64,000 nucleotides of DNA from Streptomyces sp. ISL-96 (GCF_018614035.1 NZ_JAGGPA010000010.1:1-64000), one strand, 5' to 3'; shown: positions 24,779 through 32,975, counted from the stretch's first letter. The notes: generated by a model not told the origin, from the letters alone. Made by a program: numbers and translations.

Positions 24779-25210
24779 CTAGTCCGCCTGGGTGGTGTCC
24801 ACGTAAACCTTGTCTACGTTGAGCAGGCAGCACTTACCGCCCTGGGCGACCTTTGCGGCCTCGAAGTAGAAGTTGCCGGTGGGCAGACCCGTCCACTCGC
24901 CATTGCTCGTTTCGCCGGCCGTGAAGCACTTTGTGAACGTCTTGCTGCCGTAGCTCGTGTCGTAGTCGTACGAGACGTCCTTCCACATCTTGACGACGAC
25001 CGAGTCCTCCGTCCCGTTCTGCGCATCGCAGGTGGTGAACTGGACCTGCGAGTAGCTCTCGTCGGCCCAGCGGCGGGACTCATCCCCGTCCGTCCAGTCG
25101 TTGATGTAGCTCGTCCAGTTGGCTGACGCCGAAGGCGCGTTGATCAGGGACAGAGACGCGACCACCGCGGCGGCCATGGCCGCGCGGCGTATCGTGATGG
25201 AAGAACGCAT
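24779..25210 (-). CDS. Small secreted Cys-containing protein
   Basis: 143 aa. A clear Sec signal peptide (MRSSITIRRAAMAAAVVASL, then an SASA|NW cleavage region near residue 30) leaves a mature protein of about 113 residues. It is Asp/Trp/Tyr-rich at its N-terminus and has four Cys (FTTCDA, TKCFT and the pair GKCCLL). Beta-strand-like alternation (VVVKMWKDVSYDYD, NFYFEAAKV) suggests a small disulfide-stabilised beta-sandwich. No family recognised. It lies upstream of a three-gene ABC operon on the same strand, separated by a hairpin, as in some bacteriocin or signal-protein loci. Role unknown. Confidence 0.72.
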   Translation of the reverse strand: MRSSITIRRAAMAAAVVASLSLINAPSASANWTSYINDWTDGDESRRWADESYSQVQFTTCDAQNGTEDSVVVKMWKDVSYDYDTSYGSKTFTKCFTAGETSNGEWTGLPTGNFYFEAAKVAQGGKCCLLNVDKVYVDTTQAD

Positions 25211-25250
25211 TGCATCACTCCGTTGGTCGGGTGTGGCGTGAACCGTTCCG

Positions 25251-25320
25251 AGGCGTTTTCGCCTCGTCGCCCCTCTGGGATAGCGCCCGGAGGGGCGACC
25301 TGATCATGGCTCTGATCAGG
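25251..25320. repeat. Three back-to-back perfect inverted repeats
   Basis: GAGGCG-TTTT-CGCCTC (25251-25266), then GTCGCCCCTC...GAGGGGCGAC (25267-25300, 14-nt loop), then CTGATCA-TGGCTC-TGATCAG (25301-25320) abut without spacers. They lie 40 bp upstream of the secreted-protein start and downstream of the ahpD-like gene on the same strand. They could be a terminator cluster, a structured 5' leader, or both. The rest of the gene-free stretch 25211-25427 holds a 12-bp palindrome at 25360-25371 (CACGGATCCGTG) and two copies of CTTTTCGACA-like repeats. Confidence 0.6.
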
Positions 25321-25427
25321 CAACTTCGCTATACCCCTACCTTTTCGACACCCTTTCGACACGGATCCGTGATCTTGAAAAGGTGAAAGCCCGACATGCC
25401 GCCTTCTCACCAACCCCCGGACGGCCT

Positions 25428-25883
25428 CTACCAGCCCGCCCCCGCGATTTGCTTCGTGGTGGCGTTCAGGCGGTTGAAGAGGTTGGTTACGCCGATCATC
25501 AGCACCAGGCCGGCGAGCTGCTGCTCGTCGTAGTGCTTGGCGGCCTCGTCCCAGACGTCGTCCGGCACCGGCTCGGCCCGGTCGCTCAGCCGGGTGGCGG
25601 CCTCGGACAGGGCCAGCGCCGCGCGTTCGGCGTCGGTGAAGTACGGCGTCTCCCGCCAGGCCGCCACCGCGAAGAGGCGCTCGTCGCTCTCGCCCGCCTT
25701 CTTCGCGCTGCGCGCGCCGCCGTCGACGCACACACCGCAGCCGTTGATCTGGCTCGCGCGCAGGTGCACCAGCTCCAGCGTCTTCTCCGGTACGCCGCCC
25801 TTCTTCGCGGCCTTGAGCACGCTGAGGATGGCGGGCATGGCCTCGGGGATGACCACTGCGGGGTTCTGCATCCGTGCCTGCAT
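25428..25883 (-). CDS. Carboxymuconolactone decarboxylase (AhpD-like) family protein
   Basis: 151 aa. The redox motif NGCGVCVDG (CxxC) and the helical CMD scaffold (VPEKTLELVHLRASQINGCG) place it with AhpD-like alkylhydroperoxidases. It is divergent from an ECF41 sigma factor gene, the arrangement that defines ECF41 loci, in which the sigma factor drives a COE (carboxymuconolactone decarboxylase, oxidoreductase or epimerase) gene. A matching promoter lies at 25930-25956. Confidence 0.88.
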   Translation of the reverse strand: MQARMQNPAVVIPEAMPAILSVLKAAKKGGVPEKTLELVHLRASQINGCGVCVDGGARSAKKAGESDERLFAVAAWRETPYFTDAERAALALSEAATRLSDRAEPVPDDVWDEAAKHYDEQQLAGLVLMIGVTNLFNRLNATTKQIAGAGW

Positions 25884-25929
25884 GATCGTTCTCCTTCAAG
25901 TCCGTTCGTTTTTGGTTCGTTACTGCACT

Positions 25930-25956
25930 GACGGAACTCGCCCGAGGAATGTGACC
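25930..25956 (-). promoter_or_regulatory. ECF41-type promoter for the AhpD-like gene
   Basis: On the minus strand GGTCACA (25950-25956), a 16-bp spacer and CGTC (25930-25933) match the published ECF41 consensus TGTCACA-N16-CGTC with one mismatch. It lies 47 bp upstream of the AhpD-like start and just before the sigma gene's own ATG at 25958. Confidence 0.65.
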
Positions 25957-25957
25957 G

Positions 25958-26860
25958 ATGGACGACCACGAATTTCTGGCGGAGCGCTTCGAGGCCCATC
26001 GCGGCCACCTGCGCGCCGTTGCCTACCGGATGCTCGGCTCGCTGAGCGAGGCCGAGGACGCCGTCCAGGAGGCCTGGCTGAAGCTCAGCCGCTCCGACAC
26101 CACGGAGGTCGCGAACCTGGGCGGCTGGCTCACGACCGTCGTCGGGCGGGTGTGCCTGGACATGCTGCGCTCGCGCACCTCGCGGCGTGAGGACCCTTTC
26201 GAGGTGGACGACTACGTGCATGTGCCGGATCCCGTCGTCAGCCGGGCCGACAAAGGGGATCCCGAGCACCATGCCCTGCTGGCGGACTCCGTGGGCCTCG
26301 CACTCCTCGTCGTACTCGAAACGCTGCCGCCCGCCGAGCGGCTCGCGCTCGTCCTGCACGACATGTTCGCCGTGCCCTTCGACGACATCGCCCCCATCGT
26401 CGAACGCACGCCGGCCGCGACCCGGCAGCTGGCGAGCCGTGCCCGCCGCCGGGTTCAGGGCTCTCCGCCGCCGGAAGCCGACCTCGGCCGCCAGCGGCAG
26501 GTCGTCGACGCCTTCCTCGCCGCGTCGCGCGGCGGTGACTTCGAGGCGCTCCTCGCACTCCTGGACCCGGACGTCGTCCTGCGGGCCGACGCCGGCGCCG
26601 AGGCCACGGGGACCGCGTTCGCGTCCAGGCTTGTTCGCGGTGCGCGGGCCGTGGTCGTACAGGCGCTCACGTTCTCCCGCTTCTCCATGTACTCGCGGCC
26701 GGCGCTCGTCAACGGGGCGTTCGGGCTGGTCACGGGGCTCGACGGGCAGACGTTCTCGGTCATGCACTTCACCATCAGGGACGGGAAGATCGTCGAGATC
26801 AACATCCTCGCCGACCGCGACCGCCTGAGCGGGATCGAGCTGCCCGTCCTGGACGACTGA
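25958..26860 (+). CDS. sigJ: ECF41-family RNA polymerase sigma factor (SigJ-like)
   Basis: 300 aa. Region 2 (RAVAYRMLGSLSEAEDAVQEAWLKL) and region 4 (LPPAERLALVLHDMFAVPFDDIA) are followed by a C-terminal SnoaL-like domain of about 110 residues, with FSVMHFTIRDGKIVEINILAD and the final DRLSGI where ECF41 proteins have NPDKL-type motifs. In this family the C-terminal domain modulates activity in place of an anti-sigma factor. Its target is probably the divergent AhpD-like gene. Confidence 0.88.
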   Translation: MDDHEFLAERFEAHRGHLRAVAYRMLGSLSEAEDAVQEAWLKLSRSDTTEVANLGGWLTTVVGRVCLDMLRSRTSRREDPFEVDDYVHVPDPVVSRADKGDPEHHALLADSVGLALLVVLETLPPAERLALVLHDMFAVPFDDIAPIVERTPAATRQLASRARRRVQGSPPPEADLGRQRQVVDAFLAASRGGDFEALLALLDPDVVLRADAGAEATGTAFASRLVRGARAVVVQALTFSRFSMYSRPALVNGAFGLVTGLDGQTFSVMHFTIRDGKIVEINILADRDRLSGIELPVLDD

Positions 26861-26866
26861 CGTGAG

Positions 26867-26897
26867 GGGGCCGGGTGCTGATCGTGCACCCGGCCCC
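26867..26897 (+). terminator. Terminator hairpin after the sigma factor gene
   Basis: GGGGCCGGGTGC, loop TGATCGT, GCACCCGGCCCC: a perfect 12-bp stem, 6 bp after the sigma factor stop and upstream of the operator pair at 26921. Confidence 0.75.
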
Positions 26898-26920
26898 AAG
26901 CTTTCCCCGCCGGACTGTTC

Positions 26921-26935
26921 CTGACGAGCCGTCAG
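26921..26935. promoter_or_regulatory. Operator copy 6 (CTGAC-N5-GTCAG)
   Basis: CTGACGAGCCGTCAG, both half-sites perfect. It is paired with copy 7, 24 bp centre to centre, upstream of the ADP-forming acyl-CoA synthetase gene. Confidence 0.75.
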
Positions 26936-26944
26936 TTCAGTAAC

Positions 26945-26959
26945 CTGACAATGCGTCAG
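26945..26959. promoter_or_regulatory. Operator copy 7 (CTGAC-N5-GTCAG)
   Basis: CTGACAATGCGTCAG, both half-sites perfect, 34 bp before the ATG at 26994. As at 3524, it is preceded by TAAC so that TAACCTGAC spans a possible -10 box. Confidence 0.75.
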
Positions 26960-26993
26960 TTACGTCGGCCGACGAGCAGGAGCGGGCTGAGAC

Positions 26994-29228
26994 ATGCTTG
27001 GATCTACCCACGGCACCCTGACCACCGATCTCCGCGCCCGCGTTGTGGCCTGCGGGGAGGTTCCGCACGCCGCCGTCCACGACACGGCGACCCCCACCGC
27101 CACGGCGGCCGGTGACCTCGACGTCAGCGGCCGGCCGCTGTACGCATCGGTCCCCGACCTCGACCGGTTCTTCCGGCCCGAGTCGGTGGCCGTCGTCGGC
27201 GCGTCCGACGCCGACGGCAGGCCCAACACCGGGATCACCCGGCAGCTGATCGCCTGGTCCGAGCGGGTCGGCGCCCGGCTGCACCCCGTCCATCCCACGC
27301 GCGAGTCCGTCTTCGGGCGGCCCTGCGTTGCCTCCGTCCGCGACCTGCCGGAGCAGGTCGATCTGGCGGTGCTGCTGGTCGCCGACCCCGTACCGGTGGT
27401 CGGGGAGCTGGGCGAGGCGAAGGTGAGGTTCGCCGTCGCTTTCGCCTCCGGCTTCGCCGAGACGGGCGAGGCCGGCGCCGCCGCGCAGACGCGGCTGGCC
27501 GCCGCGGTGGAGCGGTCCGGCGTACGGCTGCTCGGCCCGAACACCAACCTCAACGCCTTCGAAACCTTCCGCGACGACCTGGACGGGCCCGCGATCGCCC
27601 TGATCACCCAGTCCGGCCACCAGGGCCGCCCCCTCCACGCCCTCCAGGAGCTCGGCATCCGCCTCTCCCACTGGGCGCCCACCGGCAACGAGGCCGACCT
27701 GGAGACGGCCGACTTCATCTCGTACTTCGCCCAGCAGCCGGAGGTCGGCGCCATCGCCTGCTACGTCGAGGGCCTCAAGGACGGCCGCTCCTTCCTGCTC
27801 GCCGCCGACCGGGCCGCGCGGGCGGGTGTGCCCGTCGTCGCGGTCAAGGTGGGACGTACGGAGAGGGGCGCCCGTACGGCCGCCTCACACACCGGCAAGC
27901 TGACCGGCGCGGACGAGGTGGTGGACGCGGCGATGCGGCAGTTCGGCGTGATCCGGGTGGACGGACTCGACGAACTCCAGGACACGGCCGCACTGTTGGC
28001 GCGGGCGCGGAAGCCGGTGGCCGACGGGGTCGTCGTCTACTCGATCTCGGGCGGTACGGGCGCGCACTTCGCGGACCTGGCGACGGCGGCGGGGCTCCGG
28101 CTGCCGGAGCTCTCGGCGGCCAAGCAGGCCGAGCTGCACGAGTGGATACCCGGCTACCTGAGCGTGGCGAACCCCGTCGACAACGGCGGCCACCCGGTCG
28201 GCGACTGGCGCGGCCGCAAGATCATCGACGCGATCCTGGCCGACCCGGCGGTGGGGGTCCTGATCTGCCCGATCACGGGCCCCTTCCCTCCCATGAGCGA
28301 CAAACTGGCCCAAGACCTGGCTGCGGCGGCCGAGGCGACGGACAAGCTGGTGTGCGTGGTGTGGGGCTCCCCGGTCGGGACGGAGGCAGCGTACCGCGAG
28401 ACGCTGCTCGGGTCGTCGCGCGTCGCCACCTTCCGTACCTTCGGCAACTGCATCTCGGCCGTACGCGCCTACCTCGCCCACCACCGCTTCACCGCCTCCT
28501 ACCGCTCCCCCTTCGGCGACGCGCCGCGCACCCCGTCCCCCTCCTTCCGCAAGGCGCAGGCGCTGATGCGCCCCGGCGAGCAGCTGAGCGAGCACGCGGC
28601 GAAGCAGCTGCTGCGGGCGTACGGCATCCGCGTACCGCGCGAGCAGCTGGTGACGAGCGCGGCGGCGGCGGTCCGGGCGGCGGGGCTCGTCGGGTACCCG
28701 GTGGTGATGAAGGCGTCCGGCCCGCGGCTCGCGCACAAGAGCGAGCTGGGCCTGGTGAAGGTCGGCCTGACCTCCGCCAGCCAGATCCGCGACGCGTACC
28801 GCGAGCTGACGGACATCGCGCGGTACGAGGGGATCGACCTGGACGGCGTCCTGGTGTGCCAGATGGTGCAGCGGGGCGTCGAGATGATGGTCGGCGTGAC
28901 GCAGGACGCGCTGTTCGGGCCGACGGTGACGGTGGGGCTGGGCGGTGTACTGGTGGAGGTGCTGCGGGACGCGTCGGTACGGGTGCCGCCGTTCGGCGAG
29001 GACCAGGCGCGGACCATGCTCGGCGAACTGCGCGGGCACGCGCTGCTGGAGGGCGTGCGGGGGGCGCCACCGGCTGACGTGGACGCCCTGGTGGAGATGG
29101 TGCTGCGGGTCCAGAGGATGGCGCTGGAACTGGGCGACGATCTGTCGGAGCTGGACATCAACCCGCTGATGATCCTGCCGCGGGGGCAGGGGGCGGTGGC
29201 GCTGGATGCGTTGGCGGTTTGCCGGTGA
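26994..29228 (+). CDS. ADP-forming acyl-CoA synthetase (acetate-CoA ligase family)
   Basis: 744 aa single-chain enzyme with the order CoA-binding domain (about 50-180, SVAVVGASDADGRPNTG), succinyl-CoA-ligase-like domains (about 185-480) and C-terminal ATP-grasp (about 510-740, KASGPRLAHKSELGLVKVG). The phospho-His loop ASHTGKLTGADEVVDAA at about 300 carries the expected His. These enzymes interconvert acyl-CoA and acid plus ATP with ADP as product. Two operator copies precede it and a crotonase gene follows 71 bp downstream, so it probably activates or releases a pathway acid. It has about 50 extra residues at the N-terminus. Confidence 0.88.
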   Translation: MLGSTHGTLTTDLRARVVACGEVPHAAVHDTATPTATAAGDLDVSGRPLYASVPDLDRFFRPESVAVVGASDADGRPNTGITRQLIAWSERVGARLHPVHPTRESVFGRPCVASVRDLPEQVDLAVLLVADPVPVVGELGEAKVRFAVAFASGFAETGEAGAAAQTRLAAAVERSGVRLLGPNTNLNAFETFRDDLDGPAIALITQSGHQGRPLHALQELGIRLSHWAPTGNEADLETADFISYFAQQPEVGAIACYVEGLKDGRSFLLAADRAARAGVPVVAVKVGRTERGARTAASHTGKLTGADEVVDAAMRQFGVIRVDGLDELQDTAALLARARKPVADGVVVYSISGGTGAHFADLATAAGLRLPELSAAKQAELHEWIPGYLSVANPVDNGGHPVGDWRGRKIIDAILADPAVGVLICPITGPFPPMSDKLAQDLAAAAEATDKLVCVVWGSPVGTEAAYRETLLGSSRVATFRTFGNCISAVRAYLAHHRFTASYRSPFGDAPRTPSPSFRKAQALMRPGEQLSEHAAKQLLRAYGIRVPREQLVTSAAAAVRAAGLVGYPVVMKASGPRLAHKSELGLVKVGLTSASQIRDAYRELTDIARYEGIDLDGVLVCQMVQRGVEMMVGVTQDALFGPTVTVGLGGVLVEVLRDASVRVPPFGEDQARTMLGELRGHALLEGVRGAPPADVDALVEMVLRVQRMALELGDDLSELDINPLMILPRGQGAVALDALAVCR

Positions 29229-29229
29229 G

Positions 29230-29260
29230 GCCTTCCAGCCCCTCCGGCGTTTGGCGCCGC
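29230..29260. repeat. Partial Streptomyces intergenic repeat
   Basis: CCAGCCCCTCCGGCGTTTGG shares the CTCCGGCGTTTG core with the longer element at 14634-14680. It occupies the gap between the ADP-forming synthetase and crotonase genes. Confidence 0.4.
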
Positions 29261-29299
29261 AGGCAACCAGCAGCCCAACACACCACCAGGAGCCACTAG

Positions 29300-30109
29300 A
29301 TGACGACCCCCAACCCTCCCGTCGACACACTCGTACTGCACACCACCGACAACGGCGTCACCTGGCTCACCCTCAACCGCCCCACCGCCATGAACGCCCT
29401 CACGCCGGACCAGCGCGAACGCATGATCTCCCTCCTCACCACCGCCTCCGCCGACCCCGCCGTCCGCGCCGTGGTCATCACCGCCACCGGCAAAGGCTTC
29501 TGCGCCGGCGCGGACCTGCGAGGGTCGGCCGGCGGCGGGGAGCGCGTGGCCGGGGACGTCGCCCGTACGATCCGGCTCGGCGCCCAGCGGCTCATCAGCG
29601 CGGTCCTGGACTGCGAGAAGCCGGTGATCGCCGCCGTGAACGGCACCGCCGCCGGCATCGGCGCCCACCTCGCCTTCGCCTGTGACCTCGTACTCGCCGC
29701 AGAATCCGCCAAGTTCATCGAGGTCTTCGTACGACGCGGACTGGTCCCGGACGGCGGCGGGGCGTACCTGCTCCCCCGGCTCATCGGCCCGCAGCGCGCG
29801 AAGGAGCTGATGTTCTTCGGCGACTCGGTGCCGGCTGCCGAAGCCGAGCGGCTGGGACTGGTCAACAAGGTCGTCCCGGACGCCGACCTGACCGACACCG
29901 CCCGCACCTGGGCCGAGCGGCTGGCGAGTGGCCCGACCCGTTCGATCACCCTCGCCAAGCAGCTGGTCAACGCCTCCCTGGACGTGGACCGGGCCACCGC
30001 CTTCGCCGCCGAGGCGAGCGCCCAGGAGATCAACATGACGACAGCGGACGCCAACGAGGGCGTCGCGAGCTTCGTGGAGCGGCGTACCCCCAAGTACCGA
30101 GGGCTGTAA
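29300..30109 (+). CDS. Enoyl-CoA hydratase/isomerase
   Basis: 269 aa crotonase. It has WLTLNRPTAMNAL, the oxyanion-hole motifs KGFCAGADLRGS and VNGTAAGIGAHLAFACDLVLA, and VRRGLVPDGGGAYLLPRL, where the second position typical of catalytic Glu/Asp is Asp. This is a more canonical family member than the one at 5169. GGAG precedes the ATG. It is presumably co-transcribed with the upstream ADP-forming synthetase under operator copies 6 and 7. Confidence 0.88.
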   Translation: MTTPNPPVDTLVLHTTDNGVTWLTLNRPTAMNALTPDQRERMISLLTTASADPAVRAVVITATGKGFCAGADLRGSAGGGERVAGDVARTIRLGAQRLISAVLDCEKPVIAAVNGTAAGIGAHLAFACDLVLAAESAKFIEVFVRRGLVPDGGGAYLLPRLIGPQRAKELMFFGDSVPAAEAERLGLVNKVVPDADLTDTARTWAERLASGPTRSITLAKQLVNASLDVDRATAFAAEASAQEINMTTADANEGVASFVERRTPKYRGL

Positions 30110-30110
30110 G

Positions 30111-30935
30111 TCAGTCCCGGTACACCACCAGCTCCGCCCGGCTGCCCTGCGCCCCCGCCCCCGCCCCGTCGCCCGACGTGAAACGCACAGTGGGCGAGCT
30201 GTAATGGCCCCCGGTCCGCAGCACCGGACCCGCCCCCGGCACGCACCCCGCGGCTCCTGCGACCCCCGCCCCGCCGCCCCGCCGCATGCGCAGCGTCAGC
30301 CGCTCGTCCGGGCCGTCGGCGGTGCGCCACGTGCCGCGCTCGCGGCAGTCGCCACGGCGTACCGTGTACGTCCCGTCCGGGCGTACGACGAGAAACACCC
30401 CGTCACCGACGGACGGCTCGATCCAGCTCCCGGTGAAGTCCCGGTCAGTGAAGTACGGCGGTACGTACAGCGCCTCCACGAACGGCACCACCAGCCACGA
30501 CAACCCGGCCAGCCCCACCCCCACCGCGACCGCTCCCCCACGCCGCATCCGCCCCGCCGCCGCCCACGCCGCCGCGGCCGGCACGGCGAAGGCCAGGCAC
30601 AGGATCACCCAGGCCCCGCCGTACGGCATGTACGACGCCGGCCACAGCAGCGCGCCGACCGCCGCCACGGCGGGGACGTACACGATGGGCACTCCCCGGT
30701 ACGGCCTACCGGACCCGGCGCCAGTCGTCACCACCCACAGCCCACCGAGCACCGCCACCGTTCCGACCACTCCCGGCCACGCTCCCGCGCGCAGCACAGC
30801 CGACAGCGCCGCCCAGAAGTCCCCCTCGTACGGGCTCGCACTCGGCCCGGCCAGCGCCATGGCCGAAGCCACGACCAGCACCTCCGCGATCAGCGCCACG
30901 CCCCAACCCACTGCCGCCCTGCGCCAAGTCTGCAT
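30111..30935 (-). CDS. Hypothetical integral membrane protein
   Basis: 274 aa. Five hydrophobic helices lie in residues 10-155. After these comes a soluble domain of about 110 residues with FTGSWIEPSVGDGVFLVVRPDGTY and RGTWRTADGPDERLTLRM, a lipocalin-like beta pattern seen in small Streptomyces lipoproteins and membrane proteins. No family assigned. It is convergent with the crotonase gene (stops one base apart) and divergent from the flavin reductase gene. Confidence 0.65.
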   Translation of the reverse strand: MQTWRRAAVGWGVALIAEVLVVASAMALAGPSASPYEGDFWAALSAVLRAGAWPGVVGTVAVLGGLWVVTTGAGSGRPYRGVPIVYVPAVAAVGALLWPASYMPYGGAWVILCLAFAVPAAAAWAAAGRMRRGGAVAVGVGLAGLSWLVVPFVEALYVPPYFTDRDFTGSWIEPSVGDGVFLVVRPDGTYTVRRGDCRERGTWRTADGPDERLTLRMRRGGGAGVAGAAGCVPGAGPVLRTGGHYSSPTVRFTSGDGAGAGAQGSRAELVVYRD

Positions 30936-31010
30936 CCGGCACCCCTCCCGTCACCTCCGACGCCGTTGACCCGCCAGGGGTTGCACTCGCCCGCCCACAC
31001 CACTTTCCAT

Positions 31011-31025
31011 CTGACGAACCGTCAG
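31011..31025. promoter_or_regulatory. Operator copy 8 (CTGAC-N5-GTCAG)
   Basis: CTGACGAACCGTCAG, both half-sites perfect, ending 5 bp before the ATG of the flavin reductase gene at 31031 and 76 bp from the divergent membrane-protein gene. Confidence 0.73.
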
Positions 31026-31030
31026 CTTCA

Positions 31031-31672
31031 ATGGAAGGCGTGATGGGACACGCAGGGATGGCGGCCACCGCCGTCCGATACCTCAGGTCGGTCGGCGCCC
31101 CCACGGCCGCCGAGCCCTACGACGCGCTCCCGCGCCCCGACCTGCGTGCGGTCGGCGAGGACGAGCGGCTGCCGGTCGACCCGGCCGCATTCCGCTCCGT
31201 ACTCGGCCACTTCGCCAGCGGCGTCACCGTCATCACGGCACCGAACACCGACGGGGAGGAAGAGGACCGGCCCGCCGGCTTCGCCTGCCAGTCCTTCGCC
31301 TCCCTCTCCCTCGACCCGCCCCTGGTCACCTTCATGGTCGCCCGTACGTCCACGACCTGGCCGCGCATCGCCCGCGCCGGCGTCTTCTGCGTCAACATCC
31401 TCGGCGCGGACCAGGGCGACCTGTGCCGCGGTTTCGCGGTGAGCGGGGCGGACAAGTTCGCGGGCGTCGCGTACCGGCCGGCGCCCGTCACCGGGTCGCC
31501 GCTGCTGGACTCCGTACCGGCCTGGATCGACTGCCGCATCCAGACCGTGCACACGGGCGGTGACCACCTGATCGTGGTCGGCAGGGTCCAGGCACTGGGC
31601 GGGACGGACACGGACGACGAGGGGGAGCCCCTGCTGTTCCACCGGGGCAGGTTCGGCCGCTTCAGCGCTTGA
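31031..31672 (+). CDS. Flavin reductase-domain protein (HsaB/HpaC-like)
   Basis: 213 aa. A 50-residue N-terminal extension is followed by the flavin-reductase split-barrel: FRSVLGHFASGVTVITA, then FACQSFASLSLDPPLVTFMV and GVFCVNIL, ending in GDHLIVVGRV. Such enzymes give reduced FMN/FAD to a two-component monooxygenase; HsaB does so for the steroid hydroxylase HsaA. No monooxygenase partner is adjacent. The operator touches the start region, which lacks a ribosome binding site at the first ATG; a second ATG at 31043 follows GGAAGG. Confidence 0.82.
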   Translation: MEGVMGHAGMAATAVRYLRSVGAPTAAEPYDALPRPDLRAVGEDERLPVDPAAFRSVLGHFASGVTVITAPNTDGEEEDRPAGFACQSFASLSLDPPLVTFMVARTSTTWPRIARAGVFCVNILGADQGDLCRGFAVSGADKFAGVAYRPAPVTGSPLLDSVPAWIDCRIQTVHTGGDHLIVVGRVQALGGTDTDDEGEPLLFHRGRFGRFSA

Positions 31673-32975
31673 CTTCCCCGGCCAACGCGGGCTTCCTGCG
31701 GATCACCAGGGACATCAGCGCCGCCACCGCGCACAGCGCTCCCGCCGCGTACCAGACCACGTTGTACGAGTCGAAAACGTCCCGCGCCACCCCGCCCGCG
31801 AACGCGACCACCGCCGCTCCCACCTGGTGCGACGCCAGCACCCAGCCGAAGACGATCGCCGAGTCCTCGCCGTACTGCTCACGGCACAGGGCCAGGGTCG
31901 GCGGAACCGTGGCCACCCAGTCGAGCCCGTAGAAGACGATGAAGAGAATCATCGGCGGGTGGACGGTCGGAGCCATCAGCACCGGCAGGAAGAGCAGCGA
32001 GACGCCGCGCAGCGCGTAGTACACGGCCAGCAGGCGACGCGCGTCGAAGCGGTCGGTGAGCCAGCCCGAGGCGATCGTGCCGATGACGTCGAAGACACCG
32101 ATGACGGCCAGCAGTGAGGCAGCTGCCGTGATCTGCATGCCGTGGTCGTGGGCCGAGGGCACGAAGTAGGTACGGATGAGACCGTTCGTCGAGGCACCGC
32201 AGATCGCGAAGGTACCCGCCAGCAGCCAGAAGTGACCAGTCTTCACCGCCGCGAAGAGGACCGTCACCGCGCGCTTCGCCGCGCCCGTCCGAGGCGCCGG
32301 CTTGGGGACGAACTCCCCGCCGTACGGCGCCAGTCCCACGTCCGCCGGGTGGTCGCGCAGCAGCAGCCAGACGAACGGGACGACGACCAGCGCGGCGAGC
32401 GCGACCGTGACGGACGCGGGCTGCCAGCCGTGGTTCTGGACGATCCAGGCGCAGAGCGGAAGGAAGACCAGCTGGCCGGACGCGCCGGCGGCGGTCAGGA
32501 CGCCGGTGACCAGGCCCCGGCGGGCGACGAACCAGCGGTTGGTGACCGTCGCGGAGAACGCCAACGCCATCGATCCCGTGCCGAGGCCGACGAGCAGGCC
32601 CCAGTAGAGCATCAGCTGCCAGCTGGCCGTCATCCAGACGCTCAGCAGGGCGCCCGCGGCGACCATGCTAAGCGCCGCGACCGCCACCCTGCGCATGCCG
32701 AAGCGGTCCATGAGGGCGGCGGCGAACGGCGCGGTCAGGCCGTACAGCGCCATGTCGATGGAGACGGCGAAGCCGATCTCGCCGCGCGACCAGCCGAAAT
32801 CCCGGTGCAGCGGGTCGATCAGCAGGCCGGGCAGGGAGTTGAAGGCGGCCCCGCCGATGATCGTCACAAAGGCCACGGCCGCGACGAACCACGCGCGGTG
32901 GATGCGGGGCCGGTCGGGCGCGGGGGTGGCGTGCGTGGCGGCTTGGGTTGTCTGGGTCACGTCACTCAGCTTCAA
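31662..32975 (-). CDS. Major facilitator superfamily transporter (monocarboxylate-type)
   Basis: 437 aa with twelve predicted helices. The N-terminal half has PGLLIDPLHRDFGWSRGEIGFAVS, characteristic of OFA/MCT-type carriers for organic acids, and the central loop is charged (GEFVPKPAPRTGAAKR). Its 3' end overlaps that of the convergent flavin reductase gene by 11 bp. Uptake of the pathway's acid substrate is a reasonable inference, but no operator copy precedes it. Confidence 0.83.
   Translation of the reverse strand: MKLSDVTQTTQAATHATPAPDRPRIHRAWFVAAVAFVTIIGGAAFNSLPGLLIDPLHRDFGWSRGEIGFAVSIDMALYGLTAPFAAALMDRFGMRRVAVAALSMVAAGALLSVWMTASWQLMLYWGLLVGLGTGSMALAFSATVTNRWFVARRGLVTGVLTAAGASGQLVFLPLCAWIVQNHGWQPASVTVALAALVVVPFVWLLLRDHPADVGLAPYGGEFVPKPAPRTGAAKRAVTVLFAAVKTGHFWLLAGTFAICGASTNGLIRTYFVPSAHDHGMQITAAASLLAVIGVFDVIGTIASGWLTDRFDARRLLAVYYALRGVSLLFLPVLMAPTVHPPMILFIVFYGLDWVATVPPTLALCREQYGEDSAIVFGWVLASHQVGAAVVAFAGGVARDVFDSYNVVWYAAGALCAVAALMSLVIRRKPALAGEVKR

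Noticed and set aside
25928..25942. CTGACGGAACTCGCC as an operator copy
   Set aside because: Only the first half-site is present. The GACG in it is better explained as the -10 of the ECF41-type promoter on the minus strand.
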